Assembly: GCF_030915405.1 (NCBI RefSeq)
Contig: NZ_CP133262.1
Coordinates: forward strand, 434,001-498,000
Source of the DNA: Neobacillus nitrireducens
GTDB lineage: Bacteria; Bacillota; Bacilli; Bacillales; Cytobacillaceae
Length of the DNA: 64,000 nucleotides
Direction of reading: 5' to 3'
Shown: positions 28,206-37,573 of the stretch, piece by piece
How positions within the stretch are numbered: the first letter of the stretch is position 1
Layout of the letters: every line of letters begins with the position of its first letter
The notes under the pieces: model-generated
Databases searched by the model: none
Told to the model about the DNA's origin: nothing
Seen by the model: the letters and a program-made list of their open reading frames with translations, nothing else
Position numbers and translations under genes: made by a program

Positions 28206-28399
28206 TGTCTCGTCCACCTCTTTTCGTTATTTAGCCTCTTCTAATATTCCCTATAGTCATAAAAATTATTGACGAGTAAAAGTTTAATGAAAAATACAAC
28301 TGTCTCTCCATTTCTATGGTAAATTTAAAGAGTGAAGATCAATAGGAACTTATTAATAAAGGCATTTTATAATTGAACCAAGTGTATGGAGGAAAGGTT

Positions 28400-28903
28400 A
28401 TGGCAGTTGTAAAATCAGTCACAATCGATGGTGAGAGTATCCATGTGTTTAGAAACGCGGTCTACATTTTTGAATCGAGTTTGGGCTTTACCTTAGAATT
28501 GGATCTGATTGTCAGTGAGGTTGTAGTAAAAAAATATAAGACGGTGGACAACTTAATCGTCGAGATAGAATTAGAAGATGGTAGAATCATCCATTCGATT
28601 ATGCATGCAAAAATTCTCTCGGGCGGATTGCCACAACTTAATTTATTCTGTGACCTCGATGATATCCAAGAATTCGCTGATTTCGATCGGGTTAGCGAAA
28701 ATGATTCCTGGTTTCCGAATATCGAAGATGGCATTACAATAGAAGAAATAAGAAAAGTCGAAATGCCTCATGAGGATGTAAGTATCAAACTAAATCTGCC
28801 AATTAATCAGATAGAATGGATAAAAAAACAAAAAAAGAAAAGTTTGAATGAAATTTTTCAAGAAATGATTAATGAATATTGGGAAAAACAGAACATTAAG
28901 TAA
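28400..28903 (+). CDS. Hypothetical protein
   Basis: Soluble protein of 167 residues, acidic in its middle (CDLDDIQEFADFDRVSEND) and with a lysine-rich helix near the end (WIKKQKKKSLNEIFQEMINEYW). GGAGG at 28388-28392 gives ATG 28400; the longer TTG-started frame at 28373 has no ribosome binding site. I do not recognise it. It precedes a nuclease-fold gene by 93 bases. Confidence 0.65.
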   Translation: MAVVKSVTIDGESIHVFRNAVYIFESSLGFTLELDLIVSEVVVKKYKTVDNLIVEIELEDGRIIHSIMHAKILSGGLPQLNLFCDLDDIQEFADFDRVSENDSWFPNIEDGITIEEIRKVEMPHEDVSIKLNLPINQIEWIKKQKKKSLNEIFQEMINEYWEKQNIK

Positions 28904-28996
28904 TTTGGGGTGATTGTTGCACTCCCGTCTGAAAATTCCATCTAGATGGTGGGTTGGTTCGATTCTATAGGGTTTGCATTGGGATGGTGATAACGC

Positions 28997-29719
28997 ATGA
29001 AGGAAACAAAAAAGCTCCTAGAGATAGATTTATATAAACCCATTCAGACCCATTTTGTCCGAGAAGGATATAAGGTTTACGGTGAAGTGAAAGACTGTGA
29101 TATTGTTGCACTGAGGGATGAGGAGTTAGTTGTTATCGAATTAAAGCTTAACTTAACTGTTGATTTATTGATGCAAGCGGCCAAACGGCAGCGGATTACG
29201 GATAAGGTGTATGTGGCGATTCCGAAACCGAAGCATCGTTTAAATTCGAAACAATGGTCGGATAAAATCCATTTAATCCGCAGGCTGGAGCTTGGTTTAA
29301 TCGTTGTTTCAAGCCCAGGGAAAAGTGGAAGAGCTGAAATTATTTTTGAGCCCACTCCATTTCAGCGCAGGAAAAACAAGCGTAAGCGCGATTCTATTCT
29401 GAAGGAAATTAATGGTCGCAGTGCGGATTATAATATTGGCGGGAGTAATCGGACGAAGATTATGACGGCATATAAAGAGAATTGTATCCAAATTGCCTGT
29501 TATCTTGAAAATTTAGGCCCTTTAGCCCCAAGGATGTTAATTCAATTAGGATCAGGAAAAAATACTTCATCGATTCTTACAAAAAACTATTATGGGTGGT
29601 TTGAAAGAATCAAACGAGGTACCTATGTGATAACAGAAAAGGGGAAAGAAGAAATGAAGGAATATTCGGAGTTAGTAACTTATTATTTATCTAGCTTAGG
29701 TGACGAGAACGATACATAA
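28997..29719 (+). CDS. DUF2161-type PD-(D/E)XK fold protein
   Basis: Putative nuclease/phosphodiesterase of 240 residues. YGEVKDCDIVAL-x5-ELVVIELKLN has the Asp and Glu-x-Lys of the PD-(D/E)XK core at about residues 33-52. A basic linker (FQRRKNKRKR) and a C-terminal winged-helix-like part (YYGWFERIKRGTYVITEKGK) follow. This matches the family called DUF2161. Such folds occur in restriction, repair and defence proteins, but no partner gene of a defence system is next to it. Confidence 0.75.
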   Translation: MKETKKLLEIDLYKPIQTHFVREGYKVYGEVKDCDIVALRDEELVVIELKLNLTVDLLMQAAKRQRITDKVYVAIPKPKHRLNSKQWSDKIHLIRRLELGLIVVSSPGKSGRAEIIFEPTPFQRRKNKRKRDSILKEINGRSADYNIGGSNRTKIMTAYKENCIQIACYLENLGPLAPRMLIQLGSGKNTSSILTKNYYGWFERIKRGTYVITEKGKEEMKEYSELVTYYLSSLGDENDT

Positions 29720-29730
29720 ACATACAAAGG

Positions 29731-29763
29731 CTGTCCCAAGAATTTACTTGGGACAGTTTTTTA
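29731..29763 (+). terminator. Terminator after DUF2161 gene
   Basis: CTGTCCCAAG at 29731-29740 and CTTGGGACAG at 29747-29756, then T7. Confidence 0.85.
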
Positions 29764-30003
29764 TTTACTAAGTTCCTTAATAACCACAATTGTTCGCGGC
29801 CGCGTGCCTCTGTACCATTGATAACAATGAATGCTGATCAAAATTAGGACAGTTGCGTCACCGCTATAATACATAAGCAATCCGCCTGTTTTGGCTTGGA
29901 CACAGGGAACTCCGATTGGCGGGTGTGCATAAATATATTTTGAAAGGATGCCAAGGCATGCCAAGGCGATGAGTAATACACACGAACGGTGGTTAGATTC
30001 ATT
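29761..30003 (-). pseudogene. Remnant of a CtaG-like cytochrome oxidase assembly protein
   Basis: The minus-strand frame is open for about 80 codons after an in-frame TAG at 30004-30006, without an ATG or ribosome binding site. It reads two hydrophobic stretches around HPPIGVP and GGLLMYYSGDA, ending CYQWYRGTRPR. This resembles the last two membrane segments of CtaG-family proteins (GGxxMYYSGD). The rest of the protein is missing, so it looks like a 5'-deleted remnant. Confidence 0.4.
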
Positions 30004-30114
30004 CTAATGAAGTTGATAGCTAAATTTGTTGATAAAAATCTTATTTTTAATTTCTCTGCAATTTGTCAAGACTGATAAAGAGAGGGCGATTAAGATAAGG
30101 AAGGAGACTTATTT

Positions 30115-30288
30115 ATGAATAACCCGTTTGAATACCCAGAAATTTACTATAACGAAGTCATCTATTTTTTAGAAACGAAATGGAAGCGTCGACTAAGTGA
30201 ACATGAGCGTCATGTACTTATTGAAGGCTATAAATTTGGAAGGATGGTTGAGGCGGAAAATGAAATCAGAATTCTTTCGGCGGAGTAA
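30115..30288 (+). CDS. Small hypothetical protein, 57 residues
   Basis: Short soluble protein starting MNNPFEYPEIYYNEVIYF and ending EAENEIRILSAE. GGAAGGAG in front of ATG 30115 is strong. The composition (Tyr, Glu, Arg rich helix) is that of a real small protein. Family not recognised; no partner gene apparent. Confidence 0.65.
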   Translation: MNNPFEYPEIYYNEVIYFLETKWKRRLSEHERHVLIEGYKFGRMVEAENEIRILSAE

Positions 30289-30396
30289 TTTTTTTTGATG
30301 GGATGAATTCTATTGGCAGCGGTTGCTGCCTGTAATTTTATCAGATTTTAAATGTAACTTTGCAAACTGCAAGGTTTTTTCTCGTGTTAAGTATTG

Positions 30397-30418
30397 TATA
30401 ATAAAGGAAGCGCTTCAT
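30397..30418 (+). promoter_or_regulatory. Promoter -10 with adjacent AAGCGCTT palindrome
   Basis: TATAAT at 30397-30402 (in TTGTATAATA) is followed by GGAAGCGCTTCA, which has the cre core AAGCGCTT but lacks the outer TG and CA. Plausible for malate synthase control by CcpA, but the match is poor. Confidence 0.35.
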
Positions 30419-30536
30419 ATTTTTAAAAAAATGGTGTCATTGACCAACCAATTACGAGAGGCAGGTGTAAGAGGTTCGGAGATTAGTAGGTTTTCGTAGG
30501 TGTAAAAGTTTAAGCTACATAAGGGGGAATTAACGG

Positions 30537-32720
30537 ATGTCAAACTATGTAAAAATGGGTAATCTTCAAGTAGCGGATGTACTTTATCATTTTATTAACG
30601 AAGATGCACTGCCTGGGACTGGCTTAGACCGTGAGAAGTTTTGGGCTGATTTTGAGACACTTTTTGATGACTTAACACCGAAAAATAATAAGCTGCTAGC
30701 TCGTAGGGATGATATTCAACAACAAATCAATGCCTGGCACAGGATAAATAAAACCTTTGACTTTGAAAATTATCAATCTTTTTTAAAGGAAATTGGTTAT
30801 TTAGAGCGGGAATCTGCTGATTTTCAAATAAGTACGGAAAATGTTGATGAAGAAGTAGCCTTAAAAGCAGGACCACAGCTCGTCGTTCCAGTCGATAATG
30901 CCCGTTATGCTCTAAATGCAGCAAATGCCCGTTGGGGAAGCCTTTATGATGCGTTATATGGCACGGATGCAATCAGTGAAGACAATGGGGCAAAGCGAAT
31001 CGGAGCCTATAATCCAAAACGAGGGGAACTAGTCATTGCCTATGGAAGGGAATTTCTTGATCAAGCTGTACCTCTAAAACAATCTTCCCATCAGGATGCT
31101 TGCAAATACCAAATTGTTAATGGGAAATTAGTAGTTTTGCTTCGTAACGGCGCAACGGGAGAACTTAAGGATGGATCCAAATTAATTGGATATCAAGGGA
31201 ATCCGGAAGAGCCTTCCGCCATTTTGATGAAAAATAACGGGAATTATTTTGAAATCCAAATTGACCGCAGCCATCCGATTGGTAAAACAGATTTGGCGGG
31301 CGTTAAAGATATTTTCTTAGAGTCGGCCTTAACTACGATTATGGACTGTGAGGATTCCGTTGCCGCTGTGGATGCCGAGGACAAGGTGCTTGTTTATTCC
31401 AATTGGCTTGGTTTGATGAAGGGGGACCTGACGGCTGCTTTTACAAAGAACGGAAAGACGATCACGCGAGCTCTCCAGCCTGACAGAAAATATGCTGCCC
31501 CTTCAGGTGGTGAAATTACCTTAAAAGGACGATCTCTCATGTTTATCCGAATTGTCGGACATCTAATGAAGAGTCATGCAATTCTTGATAAGGATGGAAA
31601 CGAGGTCCCTGAAGGGTTAATGGATACAGTTCTAACTAGTTTGATAGCTAAACATTCTCTTCTGGCGAATGGCCAATATCAGAATTCTTCAAAGGGCTCT
31701 ATTTATATAGTTAAGCCAAAAATGCATGGGTCTGAGGAAGCAGCGTTTGCTAACGAAACGTTTAATCGTGTCGAAGATATGCTGGGACTTGAGCGGAATA
31801 CGCTAAAGATTGGTGTTATGGATGAAGAACGCCGGACGTCGTTGAATCTGAAGAATTGCATAGGTGAAGTGAAGGAACGTATCGTATTCATTAATACGGG
31901 CTTCTTGGACCGAACGGGGGATGAAATCCATACGTCAATGGAAATCGGTGCGGTGATTCGTAAAAATGAAATGAAGTTTTCAACCTGGCTGCAAAGCTAT
32001 GAAAAATCAAATGTGTTTGTTGGACTATCCACTGGTCTAAAAGGCCGTGCCCAGATTGGTAAAGGGATGTGGGCAATGCCGGATCTAATGGCAGAAATGC
32101 TTAAGCAAAAGATCGGTCACTTGCAAGCTGGCGGTACAACGGCATGGGTTCCTTCACCAACGGCTGCTACCCTGCACGCGCTTCATTATCATCAATTAGA
32201 TGTTTCAAAGGTGCAGGAGGAGTTAGCTAAGGATATCCAGGATTTAAGGGAGCAAATTTTAACCATCCCTGTGGCCGAAAATGCTGACTGGTCGGCAGAA
32301 GAAATTCAGCAAGAGCTGGATAACAATGCCCAGGGCATCCTTGGATATGTGGTTCGTTGGGTGGAAATGGGTGTTGGCTGTTCAAAAGTACCGGATATTA
32401 ATCACGTAGGCTTAATGGAGGACCGTGCGACGCTAAGGATTTCGAGTCAGCATATCGCCAATTGGCTTCACCATGGAATATGTACTCGGGAACAAGTATT
32501 GGAAACCTTAAAGAGAATGGCGAAAGTGGTCGACCGTCAAAATGAAGGAGACTCGTCTTATCGCCCAATGGCTATCGATTATGATCAATCTGTTGCCTTC
32601 CAAGCGGCGTGCGACTTAGTCTTTAAAGGCTATGATCAGCCAAACGGATACACCGAGCCAATTTTGCATCGCCGCCGAATTGAAGCAAAAGCCAAATTGG
32701 GTGTCAGGCACCACAACTGA
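30537..32720 (+). CDS. glcB: Malate synthase G
   Basis: Cytoplasmic enzyme of 727 residues condensing glyoxylate with acetyl-CoA to malate. The length and the motifs [28 protein letters not shown] and [10 protein letters not shown] identify the monomeric G form rather than the A form. The last codons (LGVRHHN) are encoded by a GTGTCAGGCACCAC repeat element, so the native C terminus may have been replaced. No isocitrate lyase gene is adjacent, which points to use of glyoxylate from glycine, glycolate or purine breakdown. Start ATG follows AAGGGGGA. Confidence 0.95.
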   Translation: MSNYVKMGNLQVADVLYHFINEDALPGTGLDREKFWADFETLFDDLTPKNNKLLARRDDIQQQINAWHRINKTFDFENYQSFLKEIGYLERESADFQISTENVDEEVALKAGPQLVVPVDNARYALNAANARWGSLYDALYGTDAISEDNGAKRIGAYNPKRGELVIAYGREFLDQAVPLKQSSHQDACKYQIVNGKLVVLLRNGATGELKDGSKLIGYQGNPEEPSAILMKNNGNYFEIQIDRSHPIGKTDLAGVKDIFLESALTTIMDCEDSVAAVDAEDKVLVYSNWLGLMKGDLTAAFTKNGKTITRALQPDRKYAAPSGGEITLKGRSLMFIRIVGHLMKSHAILDKDGNEVPEGLMDTVLTSLIAKHSLLANGQYQNSSKGSIYIVKPKMHGSEEAAFANETFNRVEDMLGLERNTLKIGVMDEERRTSLNLKNCIGEVKERIVFINTGFLDRTGDEIHTSMEIGAVIRKNEMKFSTWLQSYEKSNVFVGLSTGLKGRAQIGKGMWAMPDLMAEMLKQKIGHLQAGGTTAWVPSPTAATLHALHYHQLDVSKVQEELAKDIQDLREQILTIPVAENADWSAEEIQQELDNNAQGILGYVVRWVEMGVGCSKVPDINHVGLMEDRATLRISSQHIANWLHHGICTREQVLETLKRMAKVVDRQNEGDSSYRPMAIDYDQSVAFQAACDLVFKGYDQPNGYTEPILHRRRIEAKAKLGVRHHN
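32701..32714. repeat. GTGTCAGGCACC element inside the end of glcB
   Basis: GTGTCAGGCACCAC sits at the very end of the malate synthase frame; the same 12-mer occurs at 21866-21877 and, as both arms of a hairpin, at 42583-42632. Confidence 0.7.
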
Positions 32721-32737
32721 TGTAACATATTCACAAG

Positions 32738-32768
32738 CAACTACATCACCCCTGATGTAGTTGTTTTT
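32738..32768 (+). terminator. Terminator after glcB
   Basis: CAACTACATCA at 32738-32748 pairs with TGATGTAGTTG at 32753-32763, followed by T5. Confidence 0.85.
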
Positions 32769-32833
32769 ATGAATGAATCTGTAAACTTATGGGAAAATAC
32801 ATTTGATACATATCTTAAGAGGGAGTGAATTAT

Positions 32834-33553
32834 ATGAGAAACATTGAACAGAAAGAAACACCACATATTAAGCCAAATGGGGTAGAAATTGCCGAAACGA
32901 TTTTATTACCGGGAGATCCGTTACGGGCAAAGTTTATTGCTGAGACTTATTTAGACAACCCGGTCCAATTTAATTCAGTTCGAAATATGTTTGGATACAC
33001 AGGATCTTATAAAGGAAAGAAAGTATCGGTAATGGGTACAGGCATGGGAATGCCAAGCATGAGCCTCTATTCCTGGGAGCTGATTCATGTTTTTGGAGTA
33101 AAAAATTTGATTCGAATCGGCACTTGCGGTGCAATCCAAGACCAGATGAATTTGTATGATATTGTTCTAGCAATGGGGGCATCGACGGACTCCCGCTATG
33201 TTCATCAATACAACCTCCCTGGAGAGTATTCCAATATTGCCTCGTTTTCATTGTTGGAAAAAGCGAAAAAAGGGGTAGATGAAAAAGGTTTTCCTGTCCA
33301 TGTTGGAAATGTTCTTTCGAGTGATATTTTTTATAATGCTGACCCTAGTGCGATTGAAAAGTGGCGTAAAATGGGGATTCTTTGTGTAGAAATGGAGACC
33401 GCGGGACTTTATATGAATGCAGCATATGCTGGGGTTAATGCATTGACCATTTTAACGGTAAGTGATCATATTTTAAGAAATGAACAAACGTCACCTGAAG
33501 AAAGGCAAAATGCTTTCACTCAGATGATGGAAATCGCCTTAGAGCTTGCCTGA
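32834..33553 (+). CDS. deoD: Purine-nucleoside phosphorylase, DeoD type
   Basis: Hexameric phosphorylase of 239 residues acting on purine (deoxy)ribonucleosides. Motifs: phosphate-binding LLPGDPLRAKFIAE, RIGTCGAIQ, EMETAGLY and the catalytic Asp in TVSDHIL. GGGAGTG gives ATG 32834; GTG 32825 is part of that site. With guanine deaminase and PRPP synthetase in the same window it forms part of a loose purine-salvage set, but it is transcribed alone. Confidence 0.94.
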   Translation: MRNIEQKETPHIKPNGVEIAETILLPGDPLRAKFIAETYLDNPVQFNSVRNMFGYTGSYKGKKVSVMGTGMGMPSMSLYSWELIHVFGVKNLIRIGTCGAIQDQMNLYDIVLAMGASTDSRYVHQYNLPGEYSNIASFSLLEKAKKGVDEKGFPVHVGNVLSSDIFYNADPSAIEKWRKMGILCVEMETAGLYMNAAYAGVNALTILTVSDHILRNEQTSPEERQNAFTQMMEIALELA

Positions 33554-33694
33554 CTAGTTATTACCGTTACAGAGATTCTTAGAAAAATAAGATTTTTGCT
33601 TATCATTTGTAAATATCAATAACGCATCAGTTCCATCACTTATACCTGGCAAATATATTGTATTGTAGAAAATGCGAGGATCGAGGTGGAACCG

Positions 33695-34258
33695 ATGTAT
33701 TTATTCAAGCAAATTTCAGAGGATGTTAAACCCATACATTTAGATTTCAAGAAAAATTCAAAAACTAAACGGCTAGTATTATGCGCATTATTTGCGTGCA
33801 TTGCAGCAGTTCTTCAAGCTGCAGGTGGTTTTTTACCGGTTTTAGGTTATTTTATTAGCCCCTTTGCGACAGCACCGATTCTTTTTTGTTCCATGCTCTC
33901 CCTTCCGCTAGGCGTGATGGCCTATTTCCTTACCAATCTATTGCTGCTAATTCTTCAGCCAAGTGAATTAATTGTCTTCCCCTTTACCACTGGTTTGTTA
34001 GGGCTGGGTACTGGTGTCGCTTTCTATTTTTTTAAGAAGAGAATAAGCATCATCGTTACCGGGGCCGCATTTTTAACCGTCGGAATAATAATCCTATTAA
34101 ATATTTTTAAATTCCCACTCTTGGGACCAACTATTTCGTCCTCTTTCTCTTTGTTAACAACAAGTAGTATTTTTTTATTTTCGTGCATTTATAGCTGGAT
34201 TTGGATTGATATTGTCTTAATTATTTTTAAAAGGTTAAAAAAGGCTTTAACCCGGTAG
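33695..34258 (+). CDS. Hypothetical membrane protein, ECF S-component-like
   Basis: Integral membrane protein of 187 residues with five or six membrane segments after a polar N terminus. KTKRLVLCALFACIAAVLQ followed by PVLGYFISPFATAPI resembles the small substrate-binding (S) components of ECF vitamin transporters, but no T or A component is next to it. GAGGTG lies six bases before ATG 33695. Function not assigned. Confidence 0.6.
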   Translation: MYLFKQISEDVKPIHLDFKKNSKTKRLVLCALFACIAAVLQAAGGFLPVLGYFISPFATAPILFCSMLSLPLGVMAYFLTNLLLLILQPSELIVFPFTTGLLGLGTGVAFYFFKKRISIIVTGAAFLTVGIIILLNIFKFPLLGPTISSSFSLLTTSSIFLFSCIYSWIWIDIVLIIFKRLKKALTR

Positions 34259-34298
34259 GGGCAGATCCTATTTTCTTATTCTTGTGGAGATCTTTCGG

Positions 34299-35894
34299 TC
34301 AATTTTGCATGGCTACGTCAATTAAGACGATTTCCTCCACAGACTTCAACGCTTCTTTAAGGATGTTTTCGAATTCAAAAAGATTACTCGCTCGCTCTCC
34401 TCTAATTCCAAAACTAGCCGCTAATTGTACAAAATCCGGGTTCTTAAAGGTGACGCCGTAGTTGTTTCCAAACTTTTTGTTCATTTGCTGTACCTCAAGT
34501 TTTAACATGGAGTCATTTAAAACAATAACGATAAAAGAAAGCCCTAGTCGTTTGGCGGTCTCAATTTCGGAAAAATTCATAAGGGCGCCACCATCCCCGG
34601 TAATACAAATAACAGGGTCATAAGGGCTGGCCAATTTTGCACCAATAGCCCCTGGAATAGCTATTCCCATTGAAGCGAGACCGTTAGAGATGATTAACCG
34701 GTCTGGCATTTTCGGCTGATAGGTTCGCGCGATTGAAACTTTATGGGACCCGACATCAGATATAACAATCGTATTTTCAGGTGTTAGAGTTTCAATACAA
34801 TGTAAAATATTCTCAATCGTAAAGGGTTGAGAGTGGGTGTTCACTTGATCCTGATCGATTTGATAAGCGGTCTTTATATGCTCCTTAAGTTTGTCGGAAG
34901 GTACCCAGGATTTCTTTGGCAGCTCCAATTGATTAAGCATTTGGAGTGTCATCTTAATGTTCCCGATCAGTTCAACTCCGATTGGATAATATTCATTGAT
35001 TTCGGCAGGTAAGGTATCAATATGTAATACCGGAAGTTTCTTTTGATTCCAGTCTTTCGGCAGTTTCTCGACAAAGTCAAAGCCGATGACAATCAGTAAA
35101 TCTGCTTCTGCCATGCCTGGTAAAACTTCATCGTTTTCATTAAATCCAAACGTAAAGAAATTCAGCGGATGTTCCTTCGGAAGCACACCTTTCGCCATAA
35201 AACTGTGGGCAACCGGAGATTGAATGGTATCGATAAATGTCAGCACCTCTGGAACTGCATCCTGCCTAATGATACCGTTTCCGATGATAATAAATGGTTT
35301 CAAGTATTTTTTTATAAGCGTGAGTGCTGCTTCGAGTGCCTCATTAACTGGGACACTTTCAGGTATAGATGTTACCGGCAAAGGCTTTCCAGGAATCATT
35401 TGAGCTGAAAAGTTCTCGGGTAACGAAATAGCTACCGCACCAGGTTTCTCTATTTTTGCTACTCTGAATGCTTTCCGAATAATAGCAGGGACAGTCTCGG
35501 ATTCTTTGATTTGAGTGCTCCACTTTGTGGCTGGCTCAAACATTTTTGCAATATCTATATATTGATGGGATTCGGGATGATGACGTTCCACACCTGCTTG
35601 ACCAATTAATGCCACTACTGGTGAATGATCGAGCTGGGCACTGGCAATTCCAGTTAACAAATTGGTAGCTCCAGGACCCAGCGTTGATAAACAAACGCCA
35701 ACCTTCTTTGACAATCTACCATAAACATCGGCCATAAAAGCAGCCCCTTGCTCGTGCCTGACATTCACATATTGAATTTGTGATGATTTGGATAGCGAAT
35801 CAGCCAGATCAAGTGTCTCCTTGCCGACAATTCCAAACACGTATTCCACACCTTCGTTTTCTAAGCAATGAACAAGTACATCGGTTACCTTCAT
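34299..35894 (-). CDS. TPP-dependent acetolactate-synthase-family enzyme
   Basis: Enzyme of 531 residues with the three-domain fold of acetolactate synthase large subunits. The catalytic Glu is in VRHEQGAAFMADVYGR, and the TPP motif GDGGALMNFSEIETAKR ends at VLNDSM. It is 30-40 residues shorter than AlsS and differs widely from it; no regulatory subunit or alsD is adjacent. Substrate could be pyruvate or another 2-keto acid (for example oxalyl- or sulfo-type relatives), so only the family is certain. AAGGAGA precedes ATG 35894. Confidence 0.8.
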   Translation of the reverse strand: MKVTDVLVHCLENEGVEYVFGIVGKETLDLADSLSKSSQIQYVNVRHEQGAAFMADVYGRLSKKVGVCLSTLGPGATNLLTGIASAQLDHSPVVALIGQAGVERHHPESHQYIDIAKMFEPATKWSTQIKESETVPAIIRKAFRVAKIEKPGAVAISLPENFSAQMIPGKPLPVTSIPESVPVNEALEAALTLIKKYLKPFIIIGNGIIRQDAVPEVLTFIDTIQSPVAHSFMAKGVLPKEHPLNFFTFGFNENDEVLPGMAEADLLIVIGFDFVEKLPKDWNQKKLPVLHIDTLPAEINEYYPIGVELIGNIKMTLQMLNQLELPKKSWVPSDKLKEHIKTAYQIDQDQVNTHSQPFTIENILHCIETLTPENTIVISDVGSHKVSIARTYQPKMPDRLIISNGLASMGIAIPGAIGAKLASPYDPVICITGDGGALMNFSEIETAKRLGLSFIVIVLNDSMLKLEVQQMNKKFGNNYGVTFKNPDFVQLAASFGIRGERASNLFEFENILKEALKSVEEIVLIDVAMQN

Positions 35895-36061
35895 CTTTTG
35901 TCTCCTTTACCACCTTCGTTATTTTTCTATGGTTACCGCTGATGGGATTTTTCAACCGTCCACAATATGGAGATGACTGGAAAAGTGTTAAGACGTTTAA
36001 TCCAAGGAGTGATACAATTAGAAGAAAATAATGGAAAGGTTGAGAAAAAGGGTGAAAATCT

Positions 36062-36694
36062 ATGAATGAAAACCACCAATATGTTTGGTATGCAAGTTAT
36101 GGTTCCAATATTAATCCTGAGCGATTCTTATGTTATATAAAAGGGGGTCAACCTGAGGGGTCCTCCCAAGTTGAGATAGGCTGTAAGGATACTTCTCTTC
36201 CTGTGGATGAGTCAACTTTTACAATAGACCGGCCACTTTACTTTGCTAAAAAAGCAGCTAGATGGGAAGCTCAAGGAGCAGCCTTTATCGGTTTGCACGA
36301 AGACAAAGAAAACAGGACATACAGCAAAAAATATCTAATTACGGTCGAGCAGTTTTTAGATGTTGTTAAACAAGAGAATAACGGGATTGATTTTAAAATT
36401 GATTTACATGAGGTCCAACGGAAAGGTTCAAAAGTATTCCAACGCCATTCTTGGTATGGGAATATATTATTTTTAGGAGAAGAAGGAGGCTTTCCAATTT
36501 ACACATTTACAGCCCCATGGGATATCAATGATGTGGAATGGAATAAGCCTTCCCATGCTTATTTAAAAACAATTATAAAGGGATTAAGTAAAGACTACAT
36601 AGATGATGAAATCTTCACTTATTTTCAAAACAAACCGGGGATTAAAGATCGGTACACTGATTCTGAATTGGCTCTACTGATTAAAGAAAAGTAG
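36062..36694 (+). CDS. Gamma-glutamylcyclotransferase-like fold protein
   Basis: Soluble protein of 210 residues starting with VWYASYGSNINPERF, the YGSN loop of the GGCT/AIG2 (BtrG-like) fold. The usual catalytic glutamate region could not be placed with confidence. Larger than a typical GGCT (about 120-150), with an extra C-terminal part. It may act on gamma-glutamylamine-like substrates; this is weak inference. Start follows AAGGGTGA at normal spacing. Confidence 0.65.
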   Translation: MNENHQYVWYASYGSNINPERFLCYIKGGQPEGSSQVEIGCKDTSLPVDESTFTIDRPLYFAKKAARWEAQGAAFIGLHEDKENRTYSKKYLITVEQFLDVVKQENNGIDFKIDLHEVQRKGSKVFQRHSWYGNILFLGEEGGFPIYTFTAPWDINDVEWNKPSHAYLKTIIKGLSKDYIDDEIFTYFQNKPGIKDRYTDSELALLIKEK

Positions 36695-36743
36695 AGCATT
36701 TAGGAAAAAACTATAAATTGATCAATTTGCTCAATAATATTTG

Positions 36744-36777
36744 GCCGTGAAGGGTATTCTTCTTACCTTTTCACGGC
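36744..36777 (+). terminator. Terminator after GGCT-like gene
   Basis: GCCGTGAAGGGTA pairs with TACCTTTTCACGGC, then TTATTTTTATT. The rest of the 300-base gap holds only the Fur-like hexamers noted separately. Confidence 0.75.
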
Positions 36778-36913
36778 TTATTTTTATTAAATAAGGAATA
36801 ATAAGAATCATTCATCTTGTTAAAAGAAGTGAGAGGAAAATTTATCCTTGGTAAATTGTGAATTCGCTTACAATTCACAATTAAAACCGTAATTATTCTG
36901 TTTTTAGTGTTAT

Positions 36914-36931
36914 GATAATGATAATGGTAAT
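36914..36931 (+). promoter_or_regulatory. Candidate Fur-type hexamer array
   Basis: GATAATGATAATGGTAAT is three successive GATAAT-like hexamers, as in the hexamer model of Fur boxes. It lies 67 bases before the DUF2062 gene, within its likely promoter region. Confidence 0.4.
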
Positions 36932-36997
36932 ATTGAACTGAAATCTCGTTTTATTTGAAATCAGTTGATGAAAATCTGTTGAAAAGGGAGTACTCCT

Positions 36998-37573
36998 ATG
37001 AGCATAAAACAACACAAAAAACATAATATTCTTCAACGAATTGGACGAGCTTTTAAGTTGAACTTTATCAAACTGTTGCGTTCTCCAGGTGGGGCAAAAA
37101 AAGTATCGTTGGGGTTCGCAATTGGCTTTGGTTTAGAGATGGTCGTACTTTCGACGGCATCCCTTATTTATATTATGTTTTTACCAATGGTACGAATGTC
37201 TAAAGGTTCCTTACCTGCAGCTATCATCGGAAATGTCATTGGTAAATTTTCCTTTTTGCCGGTACTCCTTCTTCCTTTTGCAAAAACAATCGGTAAACTC
37301 ATCTATCCATTTAACGGACAAATCGGGCATAAGACCCCATTTTCGGTTGAGGGACTATTGCATGGTGATTTTCATGGCCTTGTCAGCCTCCTCCATGGGG
37401 GAGTCCATGTGTTAATTGGAATGACTATATTCGGAATTATCCTTGGTTTTCTTTCCTACTTCCTTGTTCATTATTTCTACGAAAAAGAAAAGCAGAAAAG
37501 ACTTACAAGAATTCGTGATAAACAAGCTTCTCGAAAAAATACGCTTGTTATCATTGATGCCGGTAATAATTAA
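36998..37573 (+). CDS. DUF2062 membrane protein
   Basis: Membrane protein of 191 residues. KLLRSPGGAKKVSLGFAIGFGLEM is the conserved DUF2062 start, followed by three or four membrane segments and a basic tail. Function unknown across the family. A Fur-like site upstream hints at iron-responsive control. The end overlaps the convergent SDR gene by four bases. Confidence 0.85.
   Translation: MSIKQHKKHNILQRIGRAFKLNFIKLLRSPGGAKKVSLGFAIGFGLEMVVLSTASLIYIMFLPMVRMSKGSLPAAIIGNVIGKFSFLPVLLLPFAKTIGKLIYPFNGQIGHKTPFSVEGLLHGDFHGLVSLLHGGVHVLIGMTIFGIILGFLSYFLVHYFYEKEKQKRLTRIRDKQASRKNTLVIIDAGNN

Noticed and set aside
28400..29719. Defence island with a PD-(D/E)XK nuclease
   Set aside because: A single nuclease-fold protein with an unrecognised neighbour; no methylase, helicase or toxin partner.
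30405..30420. cre site before malate synthase
   Set aside because: AAGCGCTT core is present but the outer TG/CA positions do not fit; kept only as a weak note.
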